A stretch of DNA of 64,000 nt from Nocardia sp. BMG51109 (GTDB taxonomy: Bacteria > Actinomycetota > Actinomycetes > Mycobacteriales > Mycobacteriaceae), in the NCBI RefSeq assembly GCF_000526215.1, contig NZ_JAFQ01000004.1, forward strand, positions 7,502,001-7,566,000, given 5' to 3'. The notes beneath the pieces were generated by a model. The model was not told the origin of the DNA. It did not search any database and saw only the letters and a program-made list of their open reading frames with translations. A program made the position numbers and the translations under genes. Positions 18,894-27,989 of this stretch are shown one piece after another. Position 1 is the first letter of the stretch. Each line of letters opens with the position of its first letter.

Positions 18894-19118
18894 CCGGTAC
18901 ATTGCCAGTACCGCCACGCTCATTCACAACTCCACAACGGAACCGCCCTGCGAGCGGTCCAGTGACACCACGACACGCCTTCACCACTCGCACGCAGCTC
19001 ACAGCACCTTTCCGCGAAAAACAACACCGAATTCCCGGGCGTGTCGAACACAACTCAGACCACCGCTCGCAACACCCCGCATCAACGCAGGTCAGACCCA
19101 ACGAATTTCGGGAGCCGC
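18894..19118 (+). promoter_or_regulatory. CRISPR leader 3
   Basis: A full-length leader starting CCGGTACATTGCCAG, 10 bp after cas2. Motifs: TGCGAGCGGT (18949-18958), ACCACTCGCA (18983-18992, one change) and ACCGCTCGCA (19062-19071). It is closest to leaders 2 and 4, including CATTCACAACTCCACAACG and AATTTCGGGAGCC directly before the repeat. Confidence 0.75.
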
Positions 19119-19517
19119 GTGCTTCCGGCCGTCCCGGCCGGACTCCATTGCGCGGCGCAGGGTGTCGCCGTCCACTTTCGCCACCGGCGCGTGCTTCCGG
19201 CCGTCCCGGCCGGACTCCATTGCGGCCCCGCCTGTCTGCCCATGCATCGGGCGATGCCGCCCGTGCTTCCGGCCGTCCCGGCCGGACTCCATTGCGGCGT
19301 GCAGTTGATGTGCATCTGCATGACGGCCTGCGCCGTGCTTCCGGCCGTCCCGGCCGGACTCCATTGCGGCCGTATTGAGCGCTGGTGCACGCTGACGGAT
19401 GCCGCGTGCGTGCTTCCGGCCGTCCCGGCCGGACTCCATTGCGGCCTGCGCTGGTACGCGTTGTCGACCGGGCTGGAGATCGTGCTTCCGGCCGTTCCGG
19501 CCGGACCCCATTTCGAC
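19119..19517 (+). CRISPR. CRISPR array 3 (6 repeats, 5 spacers)
   Basis: Repeats start at 19119, 19191, 19263, 19335, 19410 and 19482. Spacers are 36, 36, 36, 39 and 36 bp. The first five have the loop variant CCGGCCG-TCC-CGGCCGG (T to C in the loop only), while the terminal repeat keeps the TTC loop of arrays 2 and 4 and is eroded at its end (CCCCATTTCGAC). The loop change preserves the stem, so processing should be unaffected. It lies downstream of cas2. Confidence 0.95.
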
Positions 19518-19608
19518 CGGCAGCAGGAAGCGGCGCTTCTGATCACGGCACTCCGCCTGCCCCTGGGGGACTCCGGTGCAGAATCCCGTCACCGGCTATC
19601 GGGATCCG

Positions 19609-19893
19609 TCACGCGCTATCGCAATTGAAGTCCTGTCCAGCCGGCGCACCTACCAAACGGCGTCCAACCAACACCTTGTCCGCGTCGCTGCGGTCGACGA
19701 CCAGGGTGTATTCCTCTCCACGGCAAGCATGAGAATCCAGACCCAGCACCCGGATCCGCGCACCACTATCGGCATCGACCAGAACCGAACCAGCACCTAC
19801 GCTGCCAGCCACCAAGTGGCCGGTGACCAACAACGCATCGCGCCCCGGCAGATTCCAGACCCAGGTCACCATGAAATCGACATTGCCCGTCAT
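19609..19893 (-). CDS. small beta-barrel protein, EF-Tu domain-2-like pattern
   Basis: A 94-residue protein starting MTGNVDFMVTW. GAGGAGGGG directly before the ATG is a strong ribosome site and decides this start over one 13 codons upstream. The pattern WVWNLPGRDALLVTGHLVAG followed by GAGSVLVDADSG and a C-terminal RRLVGA resembles the barrel domain II of translation GTPases (…GRGTVVTG…G…VGD), without any GTPase part. This similarity is my reading, not an established assignment. It is the last gene on the same strand as the Rhs toxin cluster, ending 90 bp from array 3. It may be a cargo or immunity gene. Confidence 0.62.
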   Translation of the reverse strand: MTGNVDFMVTWVWNLPGRDALLVTGHLVAGSVGAGSVLVDADSGARIRVLGLDSHACRGEEYTLVVDRSDADKVLVGRRLVGAPAGQDFNCDSA

Positions 19894-20029
19894 TCCCCTC
19901 CTCGAAACGCACACCACGACAGAACAGGTCACCGTAGCCAGGTTCTCCAGCGGGCGAAGTGAGCTGCGCGGGAAATCGAACTCCGCGTATCCCGTTCTCA
20001 GTGCCGCTTGTCGATCGGATGTTGCCGGA

Positions 20030-20476
20030 TCAGTGAATCTTTGATGCTGGGCGGTCTATAACGATCAACCAGATACCGTCTTCCTCGGCCGTAACACCCA
20101 CCAGACCACTTCCGTCGTTTGCTGAGGTAAGAAATTCTGGTTCGCCTGGATCGGGCGCCAGATTCTCGGCGAGTTTTACCGTTCGGCCCATTCGGACCTG
20201 GTACCACGGATCGCCCCAAGCTCCTGTGCCGGATGGACTGATCAAGAATGTAGAGTCCTCGGCGACAATACCGGCGCTCCTGGCTAGATCCAACCATTTT
20301 GTGTTGACTTCATCGAGATATCCCTCCTTTTCGTCATCAATTACCATATCTGGAACGACACCGCCCCTTATGATAAGCTGCCATGCTTCCATTGTTTGAA
20401 CTTCGCCAGCCTTGTCAACAGTTCCTATTACGGTCAACCCTGCTATCGTGAGCTTTTCCGCTGCATCTGACGTCAC
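20030..20476 (-). CDS. hypothetical protein, second gene after the Rhs toxin
   Basis: A 148-residue acidic protein starting at a GTG (20476) with CAGGAGA upstream. I do not recognise the family. It has a regular alternation of beta-like segments (LTIAGLTVIGTV, AWQLIIRGG, GIWLIVIDRP) and no membrane segment. GC content is visibly lower than in the Rhs body and the rest of the window, as is usual for exchanged toxin-immunity cargo. Its place behind the coupled immunity candidate suggests an orphan immunity protein left from an earlier toxin tip; this is inference. Confidence 0.6.
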   Translation of the reverse strand: MTSDAAEKLTIAGLTVIGTVDKAGEVQTMEAWQLIIRGGVVPDMVIDDEKEGYLDEVNTKWLDLARSAGIVAEDSTFLISPSGTGAWGDPWYQVRMGRTVKLAENLAPDPGEPEFLTSANDGSGLVGVTAEEDGIWLIVIDRPASKIH

Positions 20477-20543
20477 TGGTCGGATCTCCTGTCAGCCTCC
20501 GGGGTAATAGTAGTGACGCTTTCCGCTCACAGGGCGGTTACGT

Positions 20544-20915
20544 TCATTTTCGGTCCTGCTGTCTGCTTCTGAAGGGCGAATACCATTCCTTAGGTAGACC
20601 TTCAATCTTGGCAAGCTCAGCAATGTCGTCGTTTATTATGCCAAAGCACTTGAATGTCGGCGAATAATTCACTGCAGACATTGCGCTCTCACGAGTGAAA
20701 ATGTGCAGTCTCCCGGCCGTGTCAGAAGATATCTTTAGCACAGCCCGGAAACCAATATCGTCGTCATTGTAAACCTCAGTCTCGAGCGATTCCTGAGGCG
20801 TGGAGAACTCGAGGTGCCATATAGTTTCCCAAGATTCATCATCGAGTTCTCGGAAGCCTCCCCAGGAGGTCTTGCGTAGATTCGCTACGGAGTACTCAAT
20901 CGACTCGTTGTTCAT
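20544..20915 (-). CDS. candidate immunity protein coupled to the Rhs toxin
   Basis: A 123-residue acidic protein starting MNNESIEYSVANL. Its ATG overlaps the stop of the Rhs toxin gene (ATGA, 20912-20915), so it is translated directly with it. This is the standard position of a cognate immunity gene in polymorphic toxin systems. It has a WETIWHLEF/ETEVYNDDDIGF beta-rich centre and ends KEWYSPFRSRQQDRK. I recognise no family. The low GC and unusual codon choice match the toxin tip rather than the Rhs body. Confidence 0.72.
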   Translation of the reverse strand: MNNESIEYSVANLRKTSWGGFRELDDESWETIWHLEFSTPQESLETEVYNDDDIGFRAVLKISSDTAGRLHIFTRESAMSAVNYSPTFKCFGIINDDIAELAKIEGLPKEWYSPFRSRQQDRK

Positions 20916-23900
20916 GGGGTCACCTTCGCTATCCACTCCATCTCGCGATTGAGTATTTCAAATGATCTGGGATGGAAGATGGTTTCGTCCGGAACGCCTT
21001 CGCCGATTCCTCGGATTTCGATCAAACCTCCTTCTCGTAGGGACTGGTAGGTTGCTTCAGGGAGTCTTCCTACTATAACTGTAGAAGGCGAATTTGGGTC
21101 GACCCGGAGACCCCACTCGTATGCCGACTGGAAACCAGGGGATTGTCCACCTGCAACCTCATGCGTGAAGAAGGACCCGGGTCTGCTCATAGATCCTCCG
21201 TGGGTAGCCGCTTGGCCAGCTTCTGCGCTGATTCCATTATTCATGATATTCTCTGCATGTCCGAGCGAGGTGCCGTGGGCGAAATCTCGATGCCCGCAAC
21301 TCTCAGGCATAAGGCCAAGTGGATCGGTCCATGTAGTGGGGTTGTGGGGATAGCTTATCGGATTGGGAGCAGCTGCGAGACCGAGAGGATCTTGAGTCAG
21401 GTACCGTGCAGTGGACGGATCATAGAAGCGGTGAAGGTTGTAGTGGAGATCGGTTTCCGGGTCGTGTACTTGGCCTGCGAATCGCAGCGGTGAGCCGTCT
21501 GTGCTCCACCATGCTGCGCGCCCCCACAGGCCGATGACGGCGAAGTCAGAGGACTCCGCAGTGCTGGGCAGAATCAACTCCGTCGGTGCTCCAGCCAAAT
21601 CAGTAATAATACAGTGAAGTTCGACTTCGGTCGCGCCCTGGTGTAATGACTGGGCGATCGGTATGGAGGTTCCGGGCCAATATGACCAGCGTATTGCATA
21701 ATCTGCGGCGGACTGCTCGACTAACTGAGTGCCGTCCCATGTGTAATCGGTCCGCTGAAGAGCGGAGTGGTCCGGCCGGAGGAGTTGTTTCGTAACCCGC
21801 CGCCCCATGGCGTCATAGGTATACCTCCACCACTGCCGATCGGGTGTGTAGACGTCGGTGAGTTGGTCGAAGGCGTTGTAGCGGTAGTGCCAGATGTCGG
21901 GTTTGTGGGAGAGGCGGGTTGTTTCTTTGCGGGTCAGGCGGCCGGATTCGTCGTAGTGGTAGCGGGTGCGGCCGTTTCGGATGAGGAGGTTGTTGTGGTA
22001 TTCGCGGTGGGCTGTTGGTGTGGGGTCGGGTGATGCCGGGGTGGGGTGGTCGGGGAGGCTGCTGGTGATGTTGCTGAGTGGGTCGTAGGTGTATGCCTCG
22101 GTGAGGGTGCCGTTGCGGGTGATTGCGGTGACTCGGCCGATCTGGTCGAGGGTGTAGTCGCGGTGTTCGGGTGGGGTGGCTGCTCGGGTGACTGTGTGGC
22201 TGCTGAGGTAACCGTCTGGGCGGTAGGCGAATTCGTCGTGGCGGAGGTTCTGGGGGGCCGGGCGGTCGGAGCGGCCGAAGTTCAGTGCCTTGGGTGGGTG
22301 GGCGGTTACCGTTTGTTCGGTGATGCGGCCGATGCTGGTGAGGGTGCGGTGGACCGCTATCTCGCCGATTTTCCAGCCTGTTGGGCGGCCTGCTCGGTCG
22401 TAGGTGAAATCGACGGTGTGGCCGTCGGCGGATAGGCTCTGGATGCGGTTGGTGTAGTCCCATTCCCAGGTGGTTGTCGCTCCGGAGGGGGTTGTTCGCT
22501 GTGTGCGGCGGCCGTGTTGATCGTAGACGTGCCGCATCGGGGGCTGGTCGTCGAGCTGCTGGCTCGCGATATTGCCTGCCGGCGTGTAGGTGAATTCGAG
22601 CTTGTGCGTGGGCTCTTCGCCGGTTCCCGTGACGGCTGTCAGGACCCGGCCCGCCGAGTCATGGGTGTATCGGATGTATTCGCCTGTGTCGGCGGTGATG
22701 CCGGTGAGGCGGCCGAGGATGTCGTGGGTGTGGTGGCGGGTGACGCCGGTCGCGGGGGTGACGGTGGCGACTCGGTCGGTGTTGTCGTAGGTGTATCGGG
22801 TTGTGGCGCCGGTGTAGTCGGTTTCGGCGATCAGCCGCCCTGCCGGGTCGTATTCGTAGGTCCAGCGTTGAGCCAGTGGGTTGGTGACCGAGGTGAGTCG
22901 GCGTTGGGCATCCCACGTGTAGCGGGTGACCGATCCATCCGGTTCGGTGCGGGATGCCAGGAGATCGAAAGCGCCGTAGGCGAATCGGGTGACGCCGCCG
23001 GCGCGGTCGGTGTGGGTGAGGACGTTGCCTTCACCGTCGTAGGTCCATGTTTCGACATGACCGTCCGCGTCGGTGCGGCGCACCAGCTTGCCCGTGGCCG
23101 ACCACTCGTGCCGTGTTGTCGCGCCGAGCGGGTCCGTGACCGCCAGTGGGCGGCCGAACCCGTCGCGGTCGATGTGCGTCACGGCGCCGTTCGGGTCCGC
23201 GACCCGGATGGGAAGCCCGGCGGCGTCCGTCTCGACAGACGTTCGGGCACCCGTGGATTCGGTGATCAGGGCGACTGCGCCGTTGGGGTGATGGGTGTAC
23301 TCGGTCCGGGCGCCGGCGGCGTCGATCGTGGCGGCGAGGTCGCCGTCGTTGTTCCATTCCTGTTGCCGGACACTGCCGTCGGCGTCGAGGATCCTGGTGG
23401 GGCGGTTGCGGAACGTGTATTCGAGCGAGATCGTGTGTCCGTCGGGACGGGTGACTTTCGCGATGTCGCCTTCGCCGGTGTAGGTGTAGTGGGTGACGGC
23501 GCCGTCGGGGGCGGCGACTCGTAGCGGGCGGCGGTCGTCGTTGTAGTCGATGTGTGTGCGGCCGCCGGCGGGGTCGACGAGGTCGCGCAGTTGCAGGTCG
23601 TGGTCGAAGCCGTGTTGCGTTGTCGCGCCGAGGGAGTCGGTGACGGTGGTGAGGCTGCCGGTGTGGTCGGGGAATTCGAGGTAGTCGAAATCCGTGTCGA
23701 GGACGCCTGCGGTGCCGCGCTGGAACAGGACGCGGCCGGATTCGTCGTAGGTGTTGACCATCTGGTTGCCGTTGGAGTCGGTCCAGGTGGTCATGCGGTG
23801 GTCGTCGTAGGTGTAGCGGGTGGTCGCGGCGACGCCGTTGGTGACCGAGATCAATTCACCGGCGTTGTAGGCGAACTCGCGGACACGGACGAGGACGTCG

Positions 23901-26671
23901 CGGTCGAGGACGGAAAGGCCGGTGACGCGGCCGGATTCGGTGTCGACGAGCACGCGGTAGCCGCCGGAGTGGGAGACCTCGGTGGGGGCGCCGGTGGTGT
24001 CGTAGTGAAAGCGGATGCGGTTGCGGTGGCGGTCGGTGACCGCGGAGAGGGCGTAGTTGCCGAGGCGGGATTCGATGCCGCCGAGGCCGGGTTCGGGGGC
24101 GAAGTGCCAGATGAGTTCGCGTTGCTGGTCCCACACCCGGTAGCCGCCGGTGTCGGTGCGGGTCAGCGTCCAGCGCTGCCCGCCGGTGACCGGTGGGACG
24201 GCGAGGCCGGGTTCGGTGTGGGGGTAGGCGAGCATGATGCCGTCCTCGCCGAGGAAGGTGACGCCTTCGTGCTCGACCACCAGGCGCATGTCGAGGGTGG
24301 CCGACCAGGACGGCCCGAACCAGCGGCCGTAGCGGTAGTTGGAGCGATGCGTGCGGCGCAGCACCAGCCTGAGCACGCCCGGGAGGTCGGCATCGGTTTC
24401 CGGGAGCAGGAATTCGCCGGTGGCGATGTCGACCGGGTCCTCGGAGCAGGTCTTCTGGTTTTCGGTGCGGTCGTGTTCGGGTCCGGATTCGGTGGCGGTG
24501 TCGTGGGCGCCGTGGTCGGCGTCGGCGCGTTGCTCCGGTGTCCGGTTGGCGTGCTGGTCCGGGCCGGGGTGATGGTCGCCGACGCCGTCGTGGGGGCCGG
24601 TGCTGTCGGCCGGGTGTGACGGGTCGGGATGAGCCGGGTCGGGCTGCGTCGAATCCGGGTGCGAGGGCGTCGAATCCGGGTGCGGTTGGTCGTTGGTGGT
24701 TGGGTGCGGGTGGGTGTCGGCCGGTGTCGCTGATTCCGGCTGGTGTGGCGTGCTTCCCTCGCCCGGGTGTGCGGATTCGCGTGGTTCCGGGTGCGTGGCA
24801 GGGGTTTCCGGTCGCGGCGGGCCGTGACCGTCGGACGGCCCGGGTGATCGGCCGTCGGGAGTTTCCGGTGAGGCGTGCTGGCCGGGAGGTGTTCGGTCGG
24901 GTCGTGGGCTGCCCGAATCGGGGGCGGCCGTGTCGCTGTGTGGTGCCGGTTCCGCGTGCGGTCCGGCATCCGGATGCGCTGGGGCCGTGTCGTGTGGTCG
25001 TGTGGGCCCGCCCGGCTCGGTGCGCGGCGATGACTGGGGCTCCGGCGCGGCGTGCTGGCCGGGTTGGGTTCCGTCCGGGCGAGGGTTTCCGGACTCGGGT
25101 GCGGGTGTATCGGCGTGTGGTGCCGGGTCGTTCCGGTGTGTGTTGCCGCCGCTGTCCGGTGTGCCGGTATTCGATTCGGGTGCGGTGGGCTGGCTGGGTG
25201 TTTCGCCGGTGCGCGGGCTCGGGGTCGTGTCGCCCGCGTGCCCGGCAGGCCCGGTGTCGGCGGGCCCGTCCGGGCGGGTCGTGCCGGACGGCGACGGTCC
25301 GGGTTCGTGTGGCGCGGTGGATGTTTCGGCCGGGCGCGGGCCCGAGGGGCCGGGGGATGTCGAGGTGGTGTGGGTGCCGGGGTCGTGTGGTGTTGTCCCG
25401 GCCGGGGTTTCGGGCGCGCGTGGTGTGCTGGTGGGTGTTTCGGGCGCGCGTGGTGCGGTCCCGGTAGGGGGTTCGGGTGCGTGCGGTGTTGTCCCAGTGG
25501 GTGTTTCGGGTGCGTGTGGCACCCCTCGGCCAGGTGCGTGTTCGGCGATGTTGGTGGCGGCGTGGGTGACCCGGGAGACCTCGCTGACCTCCCGCACCGC
25601 GGACAGGGCCGGTTTGGCCGCGCCCGCGCCGCCGGTGCCGACGGTGGTGACCAGGTCACCGGTCAACGCGCCGGCGAACTCGGCCGGGTTCTTGCGCGCG
25701 TCCGACACGAGCGCCGAGACGGTGGCGCCGGGATCGGCGGCGGCGACGACCATACCGGTGCCCAGATCGGACATGCCCTGCATATACGCCGCCGGATGGG
25801 TCAGGTTGTAGGTGTCCATCGGCGACACCTGCCGCACGAACTGCACGATCCCGGTCGCGCTGGTCAGCAGGCCCTTGGTGAAATTCAGTTTCGCGTGTTC
25901 CCCGGCGGCGTTCAGGTCGGAGAAGTTCGCGGCCATCCGCTCGGTGAACGGCGGCTCGGTCGGTGCCGACTCCGTCGCCCCCGACAACCGACCGACCGCG
26001 GCGGTAGCAGCGTTGTCACGTTGCATCCTGGCCCCGCGCAGGGTTTCGCGCGCCGCGTCCCGCAGTACGGTCCAGGTGTCCACCAAAGGCGTGGTGGTCT
26101 TCTGCTCGCCGGTCAGCGCGTTCCACGCGGTCTTCTTCGCCCGCTCCTCCGCCTCGGCCTGTTTCCACTGCGCGATCGCGTCGGCGGCCTTGGTCTGGGC
26201 GGCGGTGACCTCGTGGAACCAGGCGTCGAGCACCCCCGCGGCGGCGTGCATGGCGTCCGAGCCGTCCCACCACAACTTCGGCTGCTCGGCGAACTCGGTG
26301 CGGAACGCGTCCGCGGTCTGCCCGCTCCAGTTCGCGATATCGACCTTGCGCAGCGCGTCCCCGGTCCGGCTGATCGAATCCCCCATCTGCTTCAACTGCT
26401 CGGCAGCACGGCTGATCGCCGCCGGATCCCCTCGCACCAGCTCTCGCGGGTCCTCGCTGTCACCCAGCTCGCGTTCGTCGACCTCACCCCCGGTCAGATC
26501 GACCAGGCGGTCACCGAGGTCGTCGAGGGTCTCCGCGACACCGCCGGCGCCGGCCCACCGCGACACCGCCGCCGCCTTGTCCAGGCCGGTGTCGGCCAGG
26601 TCCCCGGCCTTCTCGGTGACCGATTCGACCGCGCCCTCGACCGCGTCCCCGATCCCGTCGAAAACCCCCAC
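20912..26671 (-). CDS. ESX-type Rhs polymorphic toxin with ART-like C-terminal tip
   Basis: A 1919-residue protein. Order of parts: an N-terminal helical ESX/WXG-like module (residues about 1-230, with W115-S-G) that probably addresses it to a type VII secretion system; a helical linker; a proline/threonine/histidine-rich low-complexity stretch (about 375-735); a DUF6531 entry (DPVDIATGEFLLPETD, near 745); a long series of RHS/YD repeats (about 800-1690, e.g. YTYDDHR, NTYDESGRV); the RHS core end DPETDLHYNLHRFYDP and YLTQDPLGL (near 1735-1770); and, after a second DPLGL, a ~130-residue tip. The tip starts with FAHGTSLGHAENIMNNGI and has RPGSFFTHEV, a pattern like ADP-ribosyltransferase toxins (HGTS, then GSFFT); this is inference. 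No signal peptide. Downstream immunity gene overlaps by 4 bp. Confidence 0.88.
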   Translation of the reverse strand: MGVFDGIGDAVEGAVESVTEKAGDLADTGLDKAAAVSRWAGAGGVAETLDDLGDRLVDLTGGEVDERELGDSEDPRELVRGDPAAISRAAEQLKQMGDSISRTGDALRKVDIANWSGQTADAFRTEFAEQPKLWWDGSDAMHAAAGVLDAWFHEVTAAQTKAADAIAQWKQAEAEERAKKTAWNALTGEQKTTTPLVDTWTVLRDAARETLRGARMQRDNAATAAVGRLSGATESAPTEPPFTERMAANFSDLNAAGEHAKLNFTKGLLTSATGIVQFVRQVSPMDTYNLTHPAAYMQGMSDLGTGMVVAAADPGATVSALVSDARKNPAEFAGALTGDLVTTVGTGGAGAAKPALSAVREVSEVSRVTHAATNIAEHAPGRGVPHAPETPTGTTPHAPEPPTGTAPRAPETPTSTPRAPETPAGTTPHDPGTHTTSTSPGPSGPRPAETSTAPHEPGPSPSGTTRPDGPADTGPAGHAGDTTPSPRTGETPSQPTAPESNTGTPDSGGNTHRNDPAPHADTPAPESGNPRPDGTQPGQHAAPEPQSSPRTEPGGPTRPHDTAPAHPDAGPHAEPAPHSDTAAPDSGSPRPDRTPPGQHASPETPDGRSPGPSDGHGPPRPETPATHPEPRESAHPGEGSTPHQPESATPADTHPHPTTNDQPHPDSTPSHPDSTQPDPAHPDPSHPADSTGPHDGVGDHHPGPDQHANRTPEQRADADHGAHDTATESGPEHDRTENQKTCSEDPVDIATGEFLLPETDADLPGVLRLVLRRTHRSNYRYGRWFGPSWSATLDMRLVVEHEGVTFLGEDGIMLAYPHTEPGLAVPPVTGGQRWTLTRTDTGGYRVWDQQRELIWHFAPEPGLGGIESRLGNYALSAVTDRHRNRIRFHYDTTGAPTEVSHSGGYRVLVDTESGRVTGLSVLDRDVLVRVREFAYNAGELISVTNGVAATTRYTYDDHRMTTWTDSNGNQMVNTYDESGRVLFQRGTAGVLDTDFDYLEFPDHTGSLTTVTDSLGATTQHGFDHDLQLRDLVDPAGGRTHIDYNDDRRPLRVAAPDGAVTHYTYTGEGDIAKVTRPDGHTISLEYTFRNRPTRILDADGSVRQQEWNNDGDLAATIDAAGARTEYTHHPNGAVALITESTGARTSVETDAAGLPIRVADPNGAVTHIDRDGFGRPLAVTDPLGATTRHEWSATGKLVRRTDADGHVETWTYDGEGNVLTHTDRAGGVTRFAYGAFDLLASRTEPDGSVTRYTWDAQRRLTSVTNPLAQRWTYEYDPAGRLIAETDYTGATTRYTYDNTDRVATVTPATGVTRHHTHDILGRLTGITADTGEYIRYTHDSAGRVLTAVTGTGEEPTHKLEFTYTPAGNIASQQLDDQPPMRHVYDQHGRRTQRTTPSGATTTWEWDYTNRIQSLSADGHTVDFTYDRAGRPTGWKIGEIAVHRTLTSIGRITEQTVTAHPPKALNFGRSDRPAPQNLRHDEFAYRPDGYLSSHTVTRAATPPEHRDYTLDQIGRVTAITRNGTLTEAYTYDPLSNITSSLPDHPTPASPDPTPTAHREYHNNLLIRNGRTRYHYDESGRLTRKETTRLSHKPDIWHYRYNAFDQLTDVYTPDRQWWRYTYDAMGRRVTKQLLRPDHSALQRTDYTWDGTQLVEQSAADYAIRWSYWPGTSIPIAQSLHQGATEVELHCIITDLAGAPTELILPSTAESSDFAVIGLWGRAAWWSTDGSPLRFAGQVHDPETDLHYNLHRFYDPSTARYLTQDPLGLAAAPNPISYPHNPTTWTDPLGLMPESCGHRDFAHGTSLGHAENIMNNGISAEAGQAATHGGSMSRPGSFFTHEVAGGQSPGFQSAYEWGLRVDPNSPSTVIVGRLPEATYQSLREGGLIEIRGIGEGVPDETIFHPRSFEILNREMEWIAKVTP

Positions 26672-26673
26672 AA

Positions 26674-27270
26674 CTACTCGTGTCCCCCTTCACCGTTCAT
26701 GATCCGCGCCGCCTCCTCCGCCGCGCCGGTGTTCCATCGGCGCGGATACCCGGTATTGGCCAGCATCTCCGGAGTGACCGCCTGGATCGCCTGCACGTTA
26801 CGGCCGGCATGCTGATACGCGTCCTCGAACGACTGCCCGCTGTAGTCGGCGTGCCGGATCTGGTTGAACCCGTTGTCCGACAACGTATCTCCCCACGACC
26901 TGGCGTCGATCTGCTCGGCCGTCAGGTGCGCGTCACCCGCGATATGCGAATACATCTCCTTGAACGTGTCCGAGAACGTCTCGTCCATCTCATGAAACCG
27001 GCCCGCCGCCAGACCGAGGGTTTGCGCGATCGCGTTGCCGGCCTGCACCAGTGCCCGCACACCCCACGACCACCGCTGCGTGAACGTCTCCAGCGCCTTC
27101 TGCACCGAACCCTTCCCCGCCTCCAGTGGCGACAACGCCAGCAGCGAAAACCCCCGCCCCACCGCGCCGGTCTCACCCGTCCCCATCTCCGACAACTCCC
27201 CGACGATGCCGTTGATACCGTCCGCGGCCTGCCGCAACACCGCCGGATCCACCGTCACGTCCCCGGCCAT
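26674..27270 (-). CDS. WXG100/ESX-like helical protein upstream of the Rhs toxin
   Basis: A 198-residue helical protein beginning MAGDVTVDPAVLRQAADGING, like EspC/WXG-type ESX substrates or chaperones, which start with a short hairpin of two long helices. RWSWGVRALVQAGNAIAQTLG is the second helix; the C-terminal part (EEAARIMNGEGGHE) is charged. It ends 2 bp before the Rhs toxin start and its ATG overlaps the upstream stop (TGATG). It probably forms a pair with the toxin N-terminus for secretion. An additional GTG start one codon upstream is possible. Confidence 0.72.
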   Translation of the reverse strand: MAGDVTVDPAVLRQAADGINGIVGELSEMGTGETGAVGRGFSLLALSPLEAGKGSVQKALETFTQRWSWGVRALVQAGNAIAQTLGLAAGRFHEMDETFSDTFKEMYSHIAGDAHLTAEQIDARSWGDTLSDNGFNQIRHADYSGQSFEDAYQHAGRNVQAIQAVTPEMLANTGYPRRWNTGAAEEAARIMNGEGGHE

Positions 27271-27662
27271 CACCGCACCCCCACAGCGGTCGCCGCGTCC
27301 TCACCGACCCCGGGCGGAAACGCCACCGGCGCCGCCCCGCCCGCATCCACCATCACCCCCGCCGGCTCCGGCAGCGCCGCCGCGTAACCGGTCAGCCGCC
27401 ACCCCCACAGCCTGTGATACCGATACTCCCCCTCCGGACCGACACCACGCCGAGCCAGCCACCCGGCCAACTCCCCGACCCCGGTGAACCCGGCAATCCA
27501 CCGCACCCCACCCACCGTGTACGTGCAGACCCGATCGTCCTCGGTCACCGGCACCAGCAACACCGCCTCCCGCAACGCCGCCACCAGCAACCCAGGCTGC
27601 CCGAACCCCGCATAAAACGCCTGAACCTCCGACCGCAAGGCCGAACCGTCATCGTCGGACAT
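27270..27662 (-). CDS. SseB-like small protein, first gene of the Rhs operon
   Basis: A 130-residue protein starting MSDDDGSALRSEVQAFYAGFG, with a strong GGGAGGGGG ribosome site before the ATG. The segments LREAVLLVPVTEDDRVCTYTVGGVRW and GVGELAGWLARRG fit SseB-type domains, which accompany ESX-linked and polymorphic toxin genes in actinobacteria. The role (chaperone or adaptor) is unproved. Its stop is shared with the next gene's start, so it is the first cistron of the five- or six-gene minus-strand operon. Confidence 0.65.
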   Translation of the reverse strand: MSDDDGSALRSEVQAFYAGFGQPGLLVAALREAVLLVPVTEDDRVCTYTVGGVRWIAGFTGVGELAGWLARRGVGPEGEYRYHRLWGWRLTGYAAALPEPAGVMVDAGGAAPVAFPPGVGEDAATAVGVR

Positions 27663-27777
27663 GCCCGGTAGCCCCCTCCCTGGTCAGAAGCCGTGCACAC
27701 CGCACTCGCAGCATACTGAATCGATACCGACCGAGGGGCCGTGCCCATTGCTCATCTGTCGGCCGACTTCACCCGAA

Positions 27778-27989
27778 CCGGTACATTGCCAGTAGCCCTA
27801 CGCTCATTCACAACTCCACAACGAACTCCTGCGAGCGGTCCAGTGACACGCCTGCACCGCTCGCACGCAGGTCACGGTGCCTTTCCGCGAAAACATCCAC
27901 CGAACTCCCGGGCGTGTCGGACACCAATTGGGCCACCGCTCGCAACACCCTGCATCTACGCAGGTCAGACCCGACGAATTTCGGGAGCC
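27778..27989 (+). promoter_or_regulatory. CRISPR leader 4
   Basis: A 212-bp leader starting CCGGTACATTGCCAGTA, about 115 bp from the divergent SseB-like gene. Motifs: TGCGAGCGGT (27830-27839), ACCGCTCGCA (27856-27865; the gap is shorter here because a GACACCAC block is lost) and ACCGCTCGCA (27935-27944), 45 bp before the first repeat. It ends AATTTCGGGAGCC like leader 3. Confidence 0.75.

Noticed and set aside
23552..24619. Long valine/glycine-rich plus-strand frames opposite the Rhs gene
   Set aside because: They are antisense to RHS repeats and to the proline-rich part, with no independent gene features.
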